64,000 bases of DNA, from positions 3,260,501-3,324,500 of the forward strand of contig NZ_CP114786.1 of NCBI RefSeq assembly GCF_027359675.1. Direction: 5' to 3'. Under the pieces are notes generated by a model. It was not told the origin of the DNA. It saw nothing but the letters and a program-made list of their open reading frames with translations, and searched no databases. The stretch's first letter is position 1, and every line of letters starts with the position of its first letter. This document shows, one piece after another, positions 50,398 to 62,100 of the stretch. This stretch comes from Roseibium sp. Sym1 (GTDB lineage Bacteria; Pseudomonadota; Alphaproteobacteria; Rhizobiales; Stappiaceae). Position numbers and translations under genes: made by a program.

Positions 50398-51180
50398 GAA
50401 TGCCAATCCAGCAATTGCTTGGGCTTTCATCGCATGGATGATTACTGGACGGAATTTTAACCGATGCCATAGAAATATATGTAAAATATAGCTCGCAAAT
50501 AAAAATGCAATAACCGCCCAATGAATTGCCCCCTCTGCGATAGCAGCAAGTAGCAATATGGCAATAAACTGAGAACCAAAACCAATGCTGGCGGATGACT
50601 TTTCTCCCAAACTCCGAACAAATGTTTGCCCGTCACCCAACAAGTCCTGAAGATCCATGAGAAGCTCGCGCCCAAAGATGAAGAACATCATCGCTAAGGC
50701 TACGTTGTCAATAATTGTGAAGCTAAATTCAGAGGGCCGGAGAATAAGTATTGGTAGAACGCTTGCTGTAGCTACATAGAAGTTCTTTAAATATGGAAAA
50801 TCACTCACAACGTGATCATAATTTGTGAAAATAATCAGGCATAGCAAATATATGTAATATTTATCTTGTTCAACAAAAGATAGAATTGATGACAGAGTGA
50901 GAGCGAGAAGTAGAAAATAAATGCCCATTGCACTGCGCTCAGATATCGAACCTGTAGGCAGCGGCCGAGTTGGGTGGTTTATTCGATCCTTCTCTAGATC
51001 GTGGATATCATTTAGAACAAAGCAGCACATGCTCGTTAGTAAAATCGGCAAAGCTTTTTGTGCTGCATGGAGAACGGTCAAACCTTTGTAGAGGTAAGGA
51101 ACAAATATGATGCAAGCCGTCAGCAGGCTCGTATCGAACCGGACAAGTTTTAAAAAATTGATGACGTCCCAGGGCTGCAT
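50386..51180 (-). CDS. UbiA-superfamily prenyltransferase-like membrane protein
   Basis: A 264-residue integral membrane protein with the first UbiA-type aspartate motif NDxxDxxxD in CFVLNDIHDLEKDRINHPTRPLP, the family hallmark that binds prenyl diphosphate through Mg2+. A second Asp-rich segment, LLMDLQDLLGDG, matches the other half (DxxxD). It has eight or so hydrophobic helices. UbiA enzymes prenylate aromatic rings or build related lipids (quinones, haem, phosphoribose carriers); the small size and HPTRPLPTG motif fit members acting outside quinone synthesis. Strongly AT-rich. It starts within the right arm of the inverted repeat and overlaps the convergent membrane-protein gene by 12 bases, so the two form one unit. 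Confidence 0.87.
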   Translation of the reverse strand: MQPWDVINFLKLVRFDTSLLTACIIFVPYLYKGLTVLHAAQKALPILLTSMCCFVLNDIHDLEKDRINHPTRPLPTGSISERSAMGIYFLLLALTLSSILSFVEQDKYYIYLLCLIIFTNYDHVVSDFPYLKNFYVATASVLPILILRPSEFSFTIIDNVALAMMFFIFGRELLMDLQDLLGDGQTFVRSLGEKSSASIGFGSQFIAILLLAAIAEGAIHWAVIAFLFASYILHIFLWHRLKFRPVIIHAMKAQAIAGLAFLLQ

Positions 51181-51200
51181 AATTCCCAGTTATCGTAACT
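51178..51200 (-). repeat. 23-bp inverted repeat, right arm
   Basis: Exact reverse complement of 49427-49449. Read on the minus strand it ends in the start codon of the prenyltransferase-like gene. The two arms bound a 1774-bp segment holding exactly the two convergent genes. Confidence 0.9.
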
Positions 51201-51222
51201 CTGGCATCGCCAGTAAATTGCA

Positions 51223-51251
51223 ATTCTAAAACGGATACAATCAAACAAGTA
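51223..51251 (-). promoter_or_regulatory. candidate promoter outside the right inverted repeat
   Basis: Read on the minus strand, TACTTG (51246-51251) and TAGAAT (51223-51228) are 17 bases apart, a plausible sigma-70 promoter about 45 bases upstream of the prenyltransferase start. It lies outside the inverted repeat, so inversion of the segment would place the other gene under it. The -35 is weak. Confidence 0.35.
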
Positions 51252-51402
51252 TAACGTGGCTTTGCGGGCTACAACTAAAAAGTTTATTCGATTGTTTTTA
51301 AAGCAGTTTTTTACTCCTTCGCGCGCACTTCATGCTGCTGGCGCGACGAGTTCGTTCCGCGATCGGAGCATGTTCGCGCCCTGGAGGCATCTGAGGGGAA
51401 AC

Positions 51403-52341
51403 ATGATCCGCATCCTATATGACGAATTCGAGACCTACTGCCGGGAGCAACTGGGTCTGAGCCAGCACTCGCTTCGCGCCTATCGCCAGGACCTGAAGGC
51501 ATTTCAGAAGTTCGCCAGTTCATTGAGCCTGGGTGCCTGGCCATCACATGAACAAATCATCTGCTATCAAAAGCATTTGCGGGAAAATGAAGACGCCAGC
51601 CCATCGACGATCCGCAGGCGTATGGTAACGCTCCGTTCGTATTTCAGGTGGTTGTGCGAGCGAGAAAACGTTTCAGCGTCACCGTTTGATGGTCTCAGAT
51701 TGGATCTCAAGATACCGCGGCGCCTCCCTCGGCCGGTCGACCGTCAGACATTAAACTCGGTCTTCAAGTCATCGAAACACCTGGCCGAAACCAACGTCGA
51801 CCATAGCCTGGCCTCCTCCACACAAAAGAGTTCCGAACAGGTAACCGGCCTTGTCGCGCGGTTGCTCCTGGTGACCGGTATGCGGGTAGGGGAGGTTACT
51901 AACCTGCTGGCTCGGGATGTAAATGGTGCGGGGTCCCGGATCCGGGTCAGGGGCAAGGGCAACAGGGAGCGCACGGTGTATGTGACCAACCACCGACTGC
52001 TTCGCGATTTCCGGGTCCATTGGGATGGGAGAATTCGAACGGACGGTGCCAACGCCCCGTTGTTCTTGAACTCCAGAGGCAAGCCTCTGACTGCGCCGGC
52101 ATTCAGGAAACGTTTGCGGACCATCTCGAAAACGCTCCTCATCGAACCGCATTTAACGCCGCATCAATTCCGGCACTCCGCGGCGACGCTGCTTATCGAA
52201 GAAGGAGTGGATATCAGGATTGTTCAGCGTCTCTTGGGGCATGCAAGCATCGCCACTACCGAGATCTACACGAAGGTATCGGATAATTCGCTGATTTCTG
52301 CGATTGAACGGGCCGATACGCTTGCCCAGGTGGATCAGTAG
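51403..52341 (+). CDS. tyrosine recombinase (XerC/D-like integrase)
   Basis: A 312-residue tyrosine recombinase. The N-terminal core-binding domain (EFETYCREQLGLSQHSLRAYRQDLKAFQKFA in two parts; SPSTIRRRMVTLRSYFRWL) precedes a complete catalytic domain: Arg in TGMRVGEV, Lys in RVRGKGNRERTVY, HxxR in LTPHQFRHSAATLL, His in RLLGHASIATTEIY and nucleophile Tyr in TEIYTKV. The start was chosen at 51403 because GAGGGGAAAC precedes it; the open frame begins at 51256 with an unrelated-looking N-terminus. It lies 203 bases from the right arm of the inverted-repeat-bounded gene pair and upstream of a cluster of short repeats, and may act on either. Confidence 0.92.
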   Translation: MIRILYDEFETYCREQLGLSQHSLRAYRQDLKAFQKFASSLSLGAWPSHEQIICYQKHLRENEDASPSTIRRRMVTLRSYFRWLCERENVSASPFDGLRLDLKIPRRLPRPVDRQTLNSVFKSSKHLAETNVDHSLASSTQKSSEQVTGLVARLLLVTGMRVGEVTNLLARDVNGAGSRIRVRGKGNRERTVYVTNHRLLRDFRVHWDGRIRTDGANAPLFLNSRGKPLTAPAFRKRLRTISKTLLIEPHLTPHQFRHSAATLLIEEGVDIRIVQRLLGHASIATTEIYTKVSDNSLISAIERADTLAQVDQ

Positions 52342-53111
52342 GTCCGTCAACTCAGAATTATCGCAATTCCCGAATGGGCACCAAAGGTGCGTGAATGTCC
52401 GGGAGCCACGCCATCAAGCCTGTTTTCCCGGATCCTGCGCTTGAACGGCCCGGAGCAAGGAGCTCGGTCAGGAGGCCAAATGAGCTTGCGGGTTTTGTGT
52501 AACGCGCAAGAACACTTGGCACATATGGCATTTCCGGGATTACGCGGGATCGAACGGTTTTTGGCGGTTTTCTGCTGTATTTGAAAGGTCCATGTGAAAG
52601 CCGGTGCGCAACCTCACTTGGCGAAAAATACTGCAATTAGCGGGATGGCGATTTGTGCTATTTGAAAAAGCGCAATGAAAACAAACACCGTGCAAGTTCA
52701 AGGTAGCAACTGAAACGTAAAATTCGTAACGAGCTGGCACCTTCAAGGAAACGGCAGTATTCCGCCATTTTAGGCAAGTTTGCGCTCATCGATGAGTTGC
52801 TCAAGGTGGCAACTGCTTCTTACTGCATGGGAGTCACAGGGCATATTCAAGGTGGGAACCAAAATGCGTTATCTGGAAGGTGTTCCCACCTTGGCAAGAA
52901 GAGCTGAAATTTGCCGTGCCTTGGAACTCGGAGCTGGATGACCCCCCTCCCCAGGTGGGAACCCTGATCTGCAAACCTCCAAGGCAGGCAGTCGGCGCTC
53001 AAGGCACGTCACGTTGTGGCTGTCTTATGAAAGTGAACCACGCCCCGGACCTGCTTTGGACCGAGGCATGCAGTTCCATGACCAGATCCTGAACGCCTGA
53101 GCATCGCGCGG
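52342..53111. other. 770-base gap with repeated CAAGGTGGGAACC motif
   Basis: No gene is supported. The second half holds five related short motifs in both orientations (listed as a separate repeat feature). The first half shows nothing recognisable. Short open frames in this stretch lack start signals. Confidence 0.5.
52697..52963. repeat. cluster of CAAGGTGGGAAC-type repeats
   Basis: CAAGGTAGCAACTG (52699), CAAGGTGGCAACTG (52802) and CAAGGTGGGAACC (52848) are in direct orientation, GTTCCCACCTTG (52882) is inverted, and CAGGTGGGAACC (52952) is direct again. The copies at 52848 and 52882 form a perfect 12-bp inverted pair around a 22-base spacer. They lie downstream of the tyrosine recombinase and resemble arm or core sites of a recombination region, though no such site is proven. 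Confidence 0.6.
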
Positions 53112-56100
53112 TCAGGTGAACAGGAAGTCGCTCTGGTCGAGGTCGGACACGAGAACACTTTCCAGGGTGATCACACTCGACCCGAAATGCACCAGCGCAT
53201 CGTCTCCGGAAGTCTCCAGAACAAGATCCGCGAAGCTGAACGCACCGCCGTCGATCTGGATCAGGTCATCGCCATCCGAGAAGTCGGTGATGGTATCGTT
53301 GCCGTGACCGTCAGAAAAGACGAAGGTGTCGGATCCGGCGCCACCGGTGAGGTGGTCCACGGTCGTCGTTCCGGAAATACGATCATTCGCCGATGTGCCA
53401 AAGAGTTCGATCGACCCATCTGTCTGAATGTTGATCGCGCTCAGGCCGGTCCCATCGGCGAACTTGTATTGCTCGATCTCGTCCCCACCATTGGCCACAT
53501 ATAATTGACCCTTAGGGCGTGCGCCTTCAGCCTCCCATCCCAGAACCAGCGATTCCCCGTTGGCGTTGCCATGGTCGTAGGTGGAAACGGTCAGATCCGA
53601 GAGGTTCAGATCCTTGAAGCGGATTGTGTCCGTGCCGCCTCCGGAAACTTCCGATCTGTAATCGATGATGACAGAGCCAGCGTCTGATCCGATCAGATAG
53701 GTATCGTCGCCTGCTTGTCCGCCCAGCACTTGATAGTCCGCCCAGTCGCTTGAACCGGTCTCAAGCACATCGTTACCAGCGCCGGCCCATACGACATTGT
53801 CATCCGCATAACGTCCATTCTCGCCCCCCGTGCTCAGCGCACTGGCGCGAATGTAATCGGCCTCGTCTGTTCCATGGAGAACCGCACGTCCCAACCCATC
53901 AATCTCGATCTTGCTAAGGTTGGTCCCGTCGGCAAACTCGAACCGTTCGATCTCGTCCCCGCCATTGGCAATATCAAACCGGCCCGAAGGCCGGTTCTCT
54001 GACGCTTGCCATTCAAATTTCAGCGCATCGCCATTGTCGTTCAGATGCGTGTGGTACGAGATCGTCAGGTCCGACAGCGTCAGGTCCTTGAACCGTACCG
54101 TGTCCATGCCGCCATCGGCCTTTTCACCCGTATGATCGATGATCATCGAGCCGCCGTCGGACCCGATCACATAGGTGTCGTCACCGGCCTGACCGTAAAG
54201 ATGCTGCCAGTCCGCATTATCGCTGGTGCTCGTCTCGAGTGTGTCGTTGCCTGCACCTGCATAAACTCGATTATCATCTGTAAACCGGCCGGTCCCATCA
54301 CCAGGGCTAAGTGCTCCGACCCGAATGTAGTCGTCGCCGGACGTACCGTTCACAAGCACACGGCCTGAACTGTCCAGCCTGATCTCGTCAACAACAGTTC
54401 CATCCGCAAACTCGAACCGCTCGATCTGGTCGCCGCCATTGGCAATTTGAAGTTGACCCGCGGGGCGACTTCCTTCGTCCTGCCACTCAAATCTCAAGGC
54501 GACGCCGTTGGCGTTGTAATAAGTGCGATAGGAAATCGTCAGGTCCGACAGCGTCAGGTCCTTGAACCGGACCGTGTCCATGCCGCCATCGACCAGTTCG
54601 CTCGTATGATCGATAATCATCGAGCCGCCGTCCGACCCAATCACATAGGTGTCGTCACCGGCCTGACCGTAAAGATGCTGCCAGTCCGCATAATCGCTGG
54701 TGCTCGTCTCGAGTGTGTCGTTGCCTGCACCTGCATAAACTCGGTTATCATCCGTAAACCGGCCGGTCCCATCACCAGGGCTAAGTGCTCCGACCCGAAT
54801 GTAGTCGTCGCCGGACGTACCGTTCACAAGCACACGGCCTGAACTGTCCAGCCTGATCTCGTCAACAACTGTCCCGTCGGCGAATTCGAACCGCTCGAAC
54901 TGATCGCCGCCATTGGCTATGTGCAACCGGCCCGCCGCCCGGTCGCCTTCCGCGTCCCAACTCAGGACGAGACTGACACCATTGTTGTTGCTTGCGCCGT
55001 AATCGTGGGTCGATACGGTCAGATCCGACAGGCTCAGGTCCTTGAAACGGATCGTGTCCGTTCCCCCTCCCGCAACCTCGGCATCGTGATACAGGAACAC
55101 AGAGCCCGCGTCAGACCCGATCACATAAGTGTCGTCGCCGGCTTGACCATATAGATTTTGCCAATCTGCATAGTCACTGGCGCCCGTCTCAATCGTATCA
55201 TCACCAGCGCCAGCGCGAACCACTCGGTCGTCAGTAAAACGGCCTGCACCGTCGCCGAGGCTGAAGGCATCGGCCATAATGTAATCAGCGTCTACCGTGC
55301 CACTCAGCACAACACGGTTGTAGCTGTCCAGATGGATCTTGCCCAGCGTCGTCCCGTCGGCAAACTCGAACCGCTCGATGTGCTGCCCCATATCGGCAAC
55401 CCGGAATTCCCCACTGTTTACGCCGTCGTTCCAAAGGAACCGGAGGGCTATCTTGTCCAAACTGGAAGGGTTGTTGATGGTGTAATCCGTCGTCGAGAAA
55501 GTGATGTCGGAAAGCGACAGATCAGAAAAGCTCACCACATCCGTGCCGTCGTTTTCACCCTCCCGGTAGTTTATGAACAGCCGGCCGGTTGCCTTGCTGT
55601 AGACGTAGGTATCGTTGCCTGCGTCGCCGTAAGCATACTGCCAACCACCCGCTGTCCCACCTGCATCCAGCACGTCATCGCCTGAACCGCCGTAAACAAA
55701 GTCATCCTTTTCGCTCCCAACGACATAACGGGTACCATCCGCATTGGCTGCACCGTAGAGCTGAACCCGCCCGTCTTCACGAAGGATAACTTTGCTGAGC
55801 GCACTGCCATCGGCAAACTCGAACCGCTCAATGTGCTGCCCCATGTCGGCAACCCGGAATTCCCCACTGTTTACGCCGTCGTTCCAAAGGAACCGGAGGG
55901 CTATCTTGTCCAAACTGGAAGGGTTGTTGATGGTGTAATCCGTCGTCGAGAAAGTGATGTCGGAAAGCGACAGATCAGAAAAGCTCACCACATCCGTGCC
56001 GTCGTTTTCACCCTCCCGGTAGTTTATGAACAGCCGGCCGGTTGCCTTGCTGTAGACGTAGGTATCGTTGCCTGCGTCGCCGTAAGCATACTGCCAACCA

Positions 56101-59100
56101 CCCGCTGTCCCACCTGCATCCAGCACGTCATCGCCTGAACCGCCGTAAACAAAGTCATCCTTTTCGCTCCCAACGACATAACGGGTACCATCCGCATTGG
56201 CTGCACCGTAGAGCTGAACCCGCCCGTCTTCACGAAGGATAACTTTACTGAGCGCACTGCCGTCAGCAAACTCGAACCGCTCAATGTGCTGCCCCATGTC
56301 GGCAACACGGAATTCCCCACTGTTTACGCCGTCGTTCCAAAGGAATCGGAGGGCAATCTTGTCCAAGCTGGTTGGATTGTTGACCGTGTAGTCGGTCGTC
56401 GAGAAAGTGATGTCTGAAAGCGTCAGATCGGTAAAGCGCACCACATCCGTGCCGTCGTTTTCACCCTCGTGGTAATTCACGAACAGTCGGCCGGTTGCCT
56501 TGCTGTAAATGTAGGTGTCGTTACCTGCGTCGCCGCGGGCGTACTGCCAGCCACCAGCTGTCCCCCCAGCATCCAGCACGTCATCGCCTGAACCGCCGAA
56601 GACATAGTCGTCCATTTCGGTTCCAACGACATAACGGGTACCATCCGCATTGGCTGCACCGTACAGCTGGTATCGCCCGTCTTCACGAAGGATAACCTTG
56701 CTGAGCGCACTGCCATCGGCAAACTCGAACCGTTCGATGTGCTGCCCCATGTCGGCAACACGTAATTCTCCTGCCTCAGAGCCGTCACTCCACCGGAACC
56801 TCAACGCAAGACCATTGCTCGTGGTATATTGGTATGTGTCGAAAGTGACATCAGCCAGTGTCAAATCTTCAAAGACAACCGTGTCATCGCCCCGTGACGC
56901 GTTTTCCTCAATGCTGATGAAGACCTTGCCGTTTTCCTTTTTGTAGATGTACGTGTCGTCCCCCTCGAAGCCGTACAGATACTGCCAGCTGCCGTCGGTT
57001 GCGCCGGCGTCGAGGATGTCGTTGCCTTCGCCGCCATAGAGCCAATCATCACCGGCGCCGCCGAGAAGAAGATCGTTGCCAGACTGACCATAGAGCTTGT
57101 CACGACCTTCTCCTCCCAAGAGCATGTCGTGTCCGTCGCCGCCGCGTATGGTGTCGTCGCCGTCCCGGGCTAAGGAAATCTCATTGTCACTGTCAAAGCC
57201 TGTTTTGTCATCGACAGCGTTGCTAAATGGACGCGCCCGATTGAGATGCCCGATCCAGTAGCTGTCGCCATCGTCGAATGCCAGGCGTTCGATGCGCATG
57301 CTTGAATCGGAGAACCAGTATCTCAGCGTCAGGGAGCCAGTAAGCGCTCCCAGCCCCTTGGCTGCGGCGTCAGCAGCATCCGCCGCGCTCTCAGCATAGA
57401 ATTCGATCTTGAGATGATCTCCCGTGCGGCTGAATTTCAGGTCGTCCAGCTCGATGCCTTCACCGAAGCGCAGGGTATCGATCTCGTAGGAGCGGTAGCC
57501 GTCATAGCCGTAATAGTAGCCGCCCTCGACGCCCGTTGTTGCGCTGTCGGTTCGCCACGGCGACCAGGAGCCATAATTGTCGTCAACCGTGCCGGTGGTG
57601 CCGGAATCGCCGCCATCAGGGGAGCCGGTGCTTCCGCCGGACGTGGTGCCGGATGTTGCCGGATCGTTGGCGCCCGTCGAGATATCGCTGCCTTCGTCGA
57701 TGATGACATCATCGCCATCGCCGCGGTTGAAGACATAGGTGTCGCCGCCATGCCCCCCTCTCAGGCCGTCGTTGCCCAGTCCACCTACAAGCAAATCACT
57801 GCCTGATGATCCATAAAGCGAATCATTGCCGCCTTCGCCGAAGAGCGCGTCATCGCCCGAGCTGGTGAGCGTGTCGGCGCCATCACCGCCGATCTCCACC
57901 TTGGCTTCGTCGCTGGCGACATCGACGCCGTCGATGCCATAGGAGGCGCGGTGGTCGTCTTCCTCGACCACGTCGATCAGGAACACGTCGTAATTCTTGG
58001 TCTCGCCATGGCCGTTGCCGACCACGATATGTTCGGTGTTTTCGGAAAGCTCGGCCACGATCGCGGCCTTGCTGGTGCCGGCGTCAAGCTCGGCCAGGTG
58101 CTGGCCGAGTTCCTTGATCGTCGGTTCGCGGCCGAACGTGTTCTGGTAGGCCCGGGAGACGAAGCCCGCATCCGACAGCGTGCCGTAGCGGGTGGCATAT
58201 TCGTCCGTCGTCAGCAGCGCGTCGGCCAGGTTTGCAAGGTTCAGCCGGCCATGCTCGGCATGCTGCACCAGCACCTCGATCTCCGAGGCGTCCATGTCGC
58301 GGTCGAGCACGGCGTCATAGAGCCGGGCCGCCTCGACCAGAAGCTGTGCCTTGGCCGCGGCATCGAAGCGCTGGCTCACCGTCGTCAGGGTGCCGTTTTC
58401 GCCGGAGGTCATCTCCCAGGTCTCGATGCCGGCGGCATCGACCTTGTGGGCGACGGTGACATGGTCCGCGCCGGACTTGCCGTTGTCCCAGTCGTAGCTG
58501 CCATTGCCGAGCTCGGACCGGGTGATGGTCTGGGTGACGCCGTCACGCTGAACCGTGGTGGTGAGACCGTCGGAGGAGGTTGTCGTCACGGCGCTTCTCT
58601 GGGCGCCGTTCTCGCCATAACCGGTCTCGACCATCAGTGTTGACCCGTCGGCGGCGGTCGTTGTCACGCGGGACTTGTCGGTGACGCTGTCACCGTCAAA
58701 GTCGAAGGTTTCAGTGACCGTGCGCCCGTCGGCGCTGACGGTTTCGCTGTAGCTGGAGCGCAGGTCGCCGCCGTCCTCGTGCCAGTCGCGGCTGGTGGTC
58801 GTGGAGGAGCCGTCCGCGTTGAAGACCGTCTCGGTCTCCGCGCGCGTATCGATCTCGCCATCGCCGTCGCTGTCGGTCTCCGTCGTCGAGCGCAAGCCGT
58901 TGGCCGAGGTCACCGTGGTGGACTTGAAGCCGAGCACGCCGGCAGGGCCTTCCTTTTCCTCAAAGACGCGGATCTCGTTGCCGGCATTGTCATATGAGAT
59001 CGTGGTCTCGCGGCTGATGTCGGTGCTGCCGTCGCCATCGGTGTCCAGGCGGTAGATGTCGCTGGTGCCGTTGGCATTGGCCTGGCGCGTGATGATCGCC

Positions 59101-62100
59101 TCGGTGGTGGTGCCGTTTTCGGCAAATTCCGTCCAGGTGGTGGTCTCGTTGCCGCTGAGGTCGATGTCTGTCTGAACCTTCAGGTCGGTGTTGCCGTTGC
59201 CGTCCTGGTCCAGGGTCGTGGTGCGCTGGCGTCCGTCCGCGCTGGTGACGGTGGTCTCGGAGCGCTGCAGGTCGGTGCCGTCACCGTAGAAAAGGCTGGT
59301 TTCGGTGCTGCCGCCGGTGGCGCCGGTCTCCAGCGTGGTGTCCCGGTCGATGTCGCCGTCACCGTCCAGGTCGCTGCTGACGCTCACCTCCAGTCCATCT
59401 GCGCTGGTAACGCGTTCCGCGCTGCCTTTCTCTCCGCCCGGGCCGAAGGTCACCCAGCTCTCGCTGGTCGAGCCGTCTGGACCGAAGCTGGTGGTCCGGG
59501 TGGTGACAAAGTCATTGCCGCCTTGCCCGTCAAGATCGAGCGCGGTTGTCACGCTGAGGCCGTCATCCGAGCTGGTCACCTCTTCGCGGGCCAGCAGCCG
59601 GCCGGAACCGGTCTCATGGGTCACCGTCCGGGTGGTGGTGCCGTCGGCCGCGATCTCGGTAACCTCGCTCAGGCTGCGCTCGGCGGTGCCGTTGCCGTCG
59701 AGGTCGAAGGCCACCGTGCGTTCCAGCCCGTTGCCGCTGTCCGTTGCGACGGTCTGGGAGATCAGGTCACCGGTCTTCGAATAGGCCGACGCCGTGGTCG
59801 TGGTGGCGCCGTCATCGCCGAGTGTTGTGCTTGTCACGGTGTCGTTGAAGCCATTGCCGTCGGCATCGACGGCGAGCGAGGAAGAGCGGCCGTCACCGCT
59901 GACAGTTTCAACGGAGCTCATCAGCGTGTCGCCGTTGCGGGCGGTCACCGTCTCTGTGGTGGTGATGGTGCCGTCATCGGCAATCGCCGCCTCGCGGACG
60001 GAGGTTTCGTCCGTGTTGCCGTCACCGTCGAAATCCTGGACGCGCGTGGTTTTCAGCCCGTCATCGGTAACGGTTTCGACCGTCTCGCTCTGCAACGCAC
60101 CGTTCTCGGCCTTGAGGCTCGCCGTGGTGGTCACCGAGCCGTCCGGGTTCAGAACCCGGACGGATTCCGAGCGGGTCTCGTAAGCGCCGTTCCCGTCCGT
60201 GTCCCGATAGGTGGTGGATGTCAGGCCGTCGGCGCTGGTGACCGTGCGGATCTGGTTCTGAACGCTGCCATCGGCGGCCTTGTGCTGAACATGGTCCGTC
60301 GCAACGCCGCTGTCGGCCACCGACTGCGTGATCCGGGTGTCAGTCTTGCCGTCGCCATTGACGTCGCTTTCGGTGACGCGGGCGCGGCCATTGTCGGAGA
60401 TTGTCTCGGTGGTGCTGGCGCGCAGAACCCCGCCCTCACGGGTCTCGGTCGTCGTCACCGTGCCGCCATCGGCCTGCAGCACGGTCGTCGAGGTCTCGAC
60501 GAGGTCAAAGGTGCCGTCGCCGTCCCGGTCGATCCTCTGGACCGTCACCAGACTGTCGTCGCTCACCTCGGTCTGGCTGCGGCCCAGAAGCTGGCCGGAT
60601 TGCGAGCGGGTCTCGATGGTGCGGGTGGTGCCGCCATCGGCGTCAAGAACGGTTTTGTCGGTGACGACGCGCTCATGGGTGCCGTTGCCGTCCGCATCGG
60701 TCTTGCTCACCGTTGTGAGGCCGTCGTCGCTGACGGTTGACACCGAAGATCTCTTGAGCGACCCGTCCGCGTTTTCCGCGCTCTGCACGGTCGTGCGGCT
60801 GCCATCCGCGTTCAGGGTGGTTTCGGAGTAGGTGACCCCGTCGGCGGCCTGGTCGCCATCGAGATCCGTCGCTGTCGAGGTCTTCAGGCCATTGGCGCTG
60901 ACGGTGCTGACCGTTTCCCCCAGAACCGTGCCGTCCGCCGCCGTCTGGGTCACCGTCTGGGTCACCGCGCCATCCGTGCCCTTGACGCGCACCGACGTGC
61001 TGTCGATCGCGCCGTCGCCGTCCCGGTCGATGGTCACGGTGGTGGTGCGCCGGTCGGCGCTTTGGGTGGTGACGGTCTCGGACAGCAGCGTCGTCTCATC
61101 ACCGGCAAAGGCCGAGGCGGTGTGGGTGGTGCCGCCATCGGCTTCCAGCACCAGAGAATTGACGGTTTTCTTGTCAAAGGCACCGTCGCCGTTAACATCC
61201 TCGCGTACGGTCCGGGTCAAGCCGTCGGCGCTGGTTGTCGTCTCCAGGATGCCGCGCAGGGAAGTGTCCCCGTTCGCCGTCGTCACCGTGCGGGTGGACG
61301 AGCCGTCACCGTTCTGCACCGTGACGTCGCTGACCAGAAGATCCTTGTCGCCATCGCCGTCGAGATCGCTCTCGCTGGCCGTGGTCAGGCCGTCCGCCGA
61401 GGTCACGCTCGTTGTTTTTGCCAGGACCGACCCATCCGCGGAACGTGTCCACTGGGTGGCGGTTCGCTCCTGGGTGGCAGCATCGACCACGACGGAAGAC
61501 ACTTTCTCGTCGGCCTCGAAACTCCCGTTCTGATCGAGATCGACAAAAACCTCCTGGCCGACCTTGTCCGCGTCGAGGCTTTCCTTGCGCATGGCGCGGA
61601 TCGAGCCGTCGCCGTTAGTCTCCGTCACGATCCGCTCGCGGCTGCCATCGGCGTTGATCGTGGTGGCATCCACCGTTTTGAGGTCGATGTCGCCATCGCC
61701 GTCCCGGTCAAGCTCCGTGGTCCTGGTGAGCGCGTCGTCGGAGGTGACGGTCGTGGACGCCGATTTCAGCGAGCCGTCGCCGTTGCGGATTTCCAGCCGC
61801 GACGTGCTGCCGCCCGCCGGCGTCACGGTGATGTCCAGGATCTCGCGCTGGTCGATCTGGCCGTCGCCGTTGAGATCCCTTGTGATCACCTTGGAGCGGT
61901 TGTCGGCCTCGACCTCTTCGATCGTTTTGGAGCGCAGCGAGCCGTCCTGGTTGCTCACCGTCACGGTTTCCGTGCGGCTGTCATCGGCGTGTTTGTCGAC
62001 CTGGTGGGTCTCGATGGTGTCGGCGGCACCGTCGCCATCGGCGTCCAGGCCGTCAATGCGGGTCGAGCCATCGGCAGAGACCGTCTCGCTGCGGCTGGTA

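Noticed and set aside
49427..51200. Integron-type attC cassette sites
   Set aside because: The inverted repeats lack the GTTRRRY/RYYYAAC core pattern and the folded attC structure, and the nearby recombinase lacks a visible IntI-specific insert. An integron was therefore not called.
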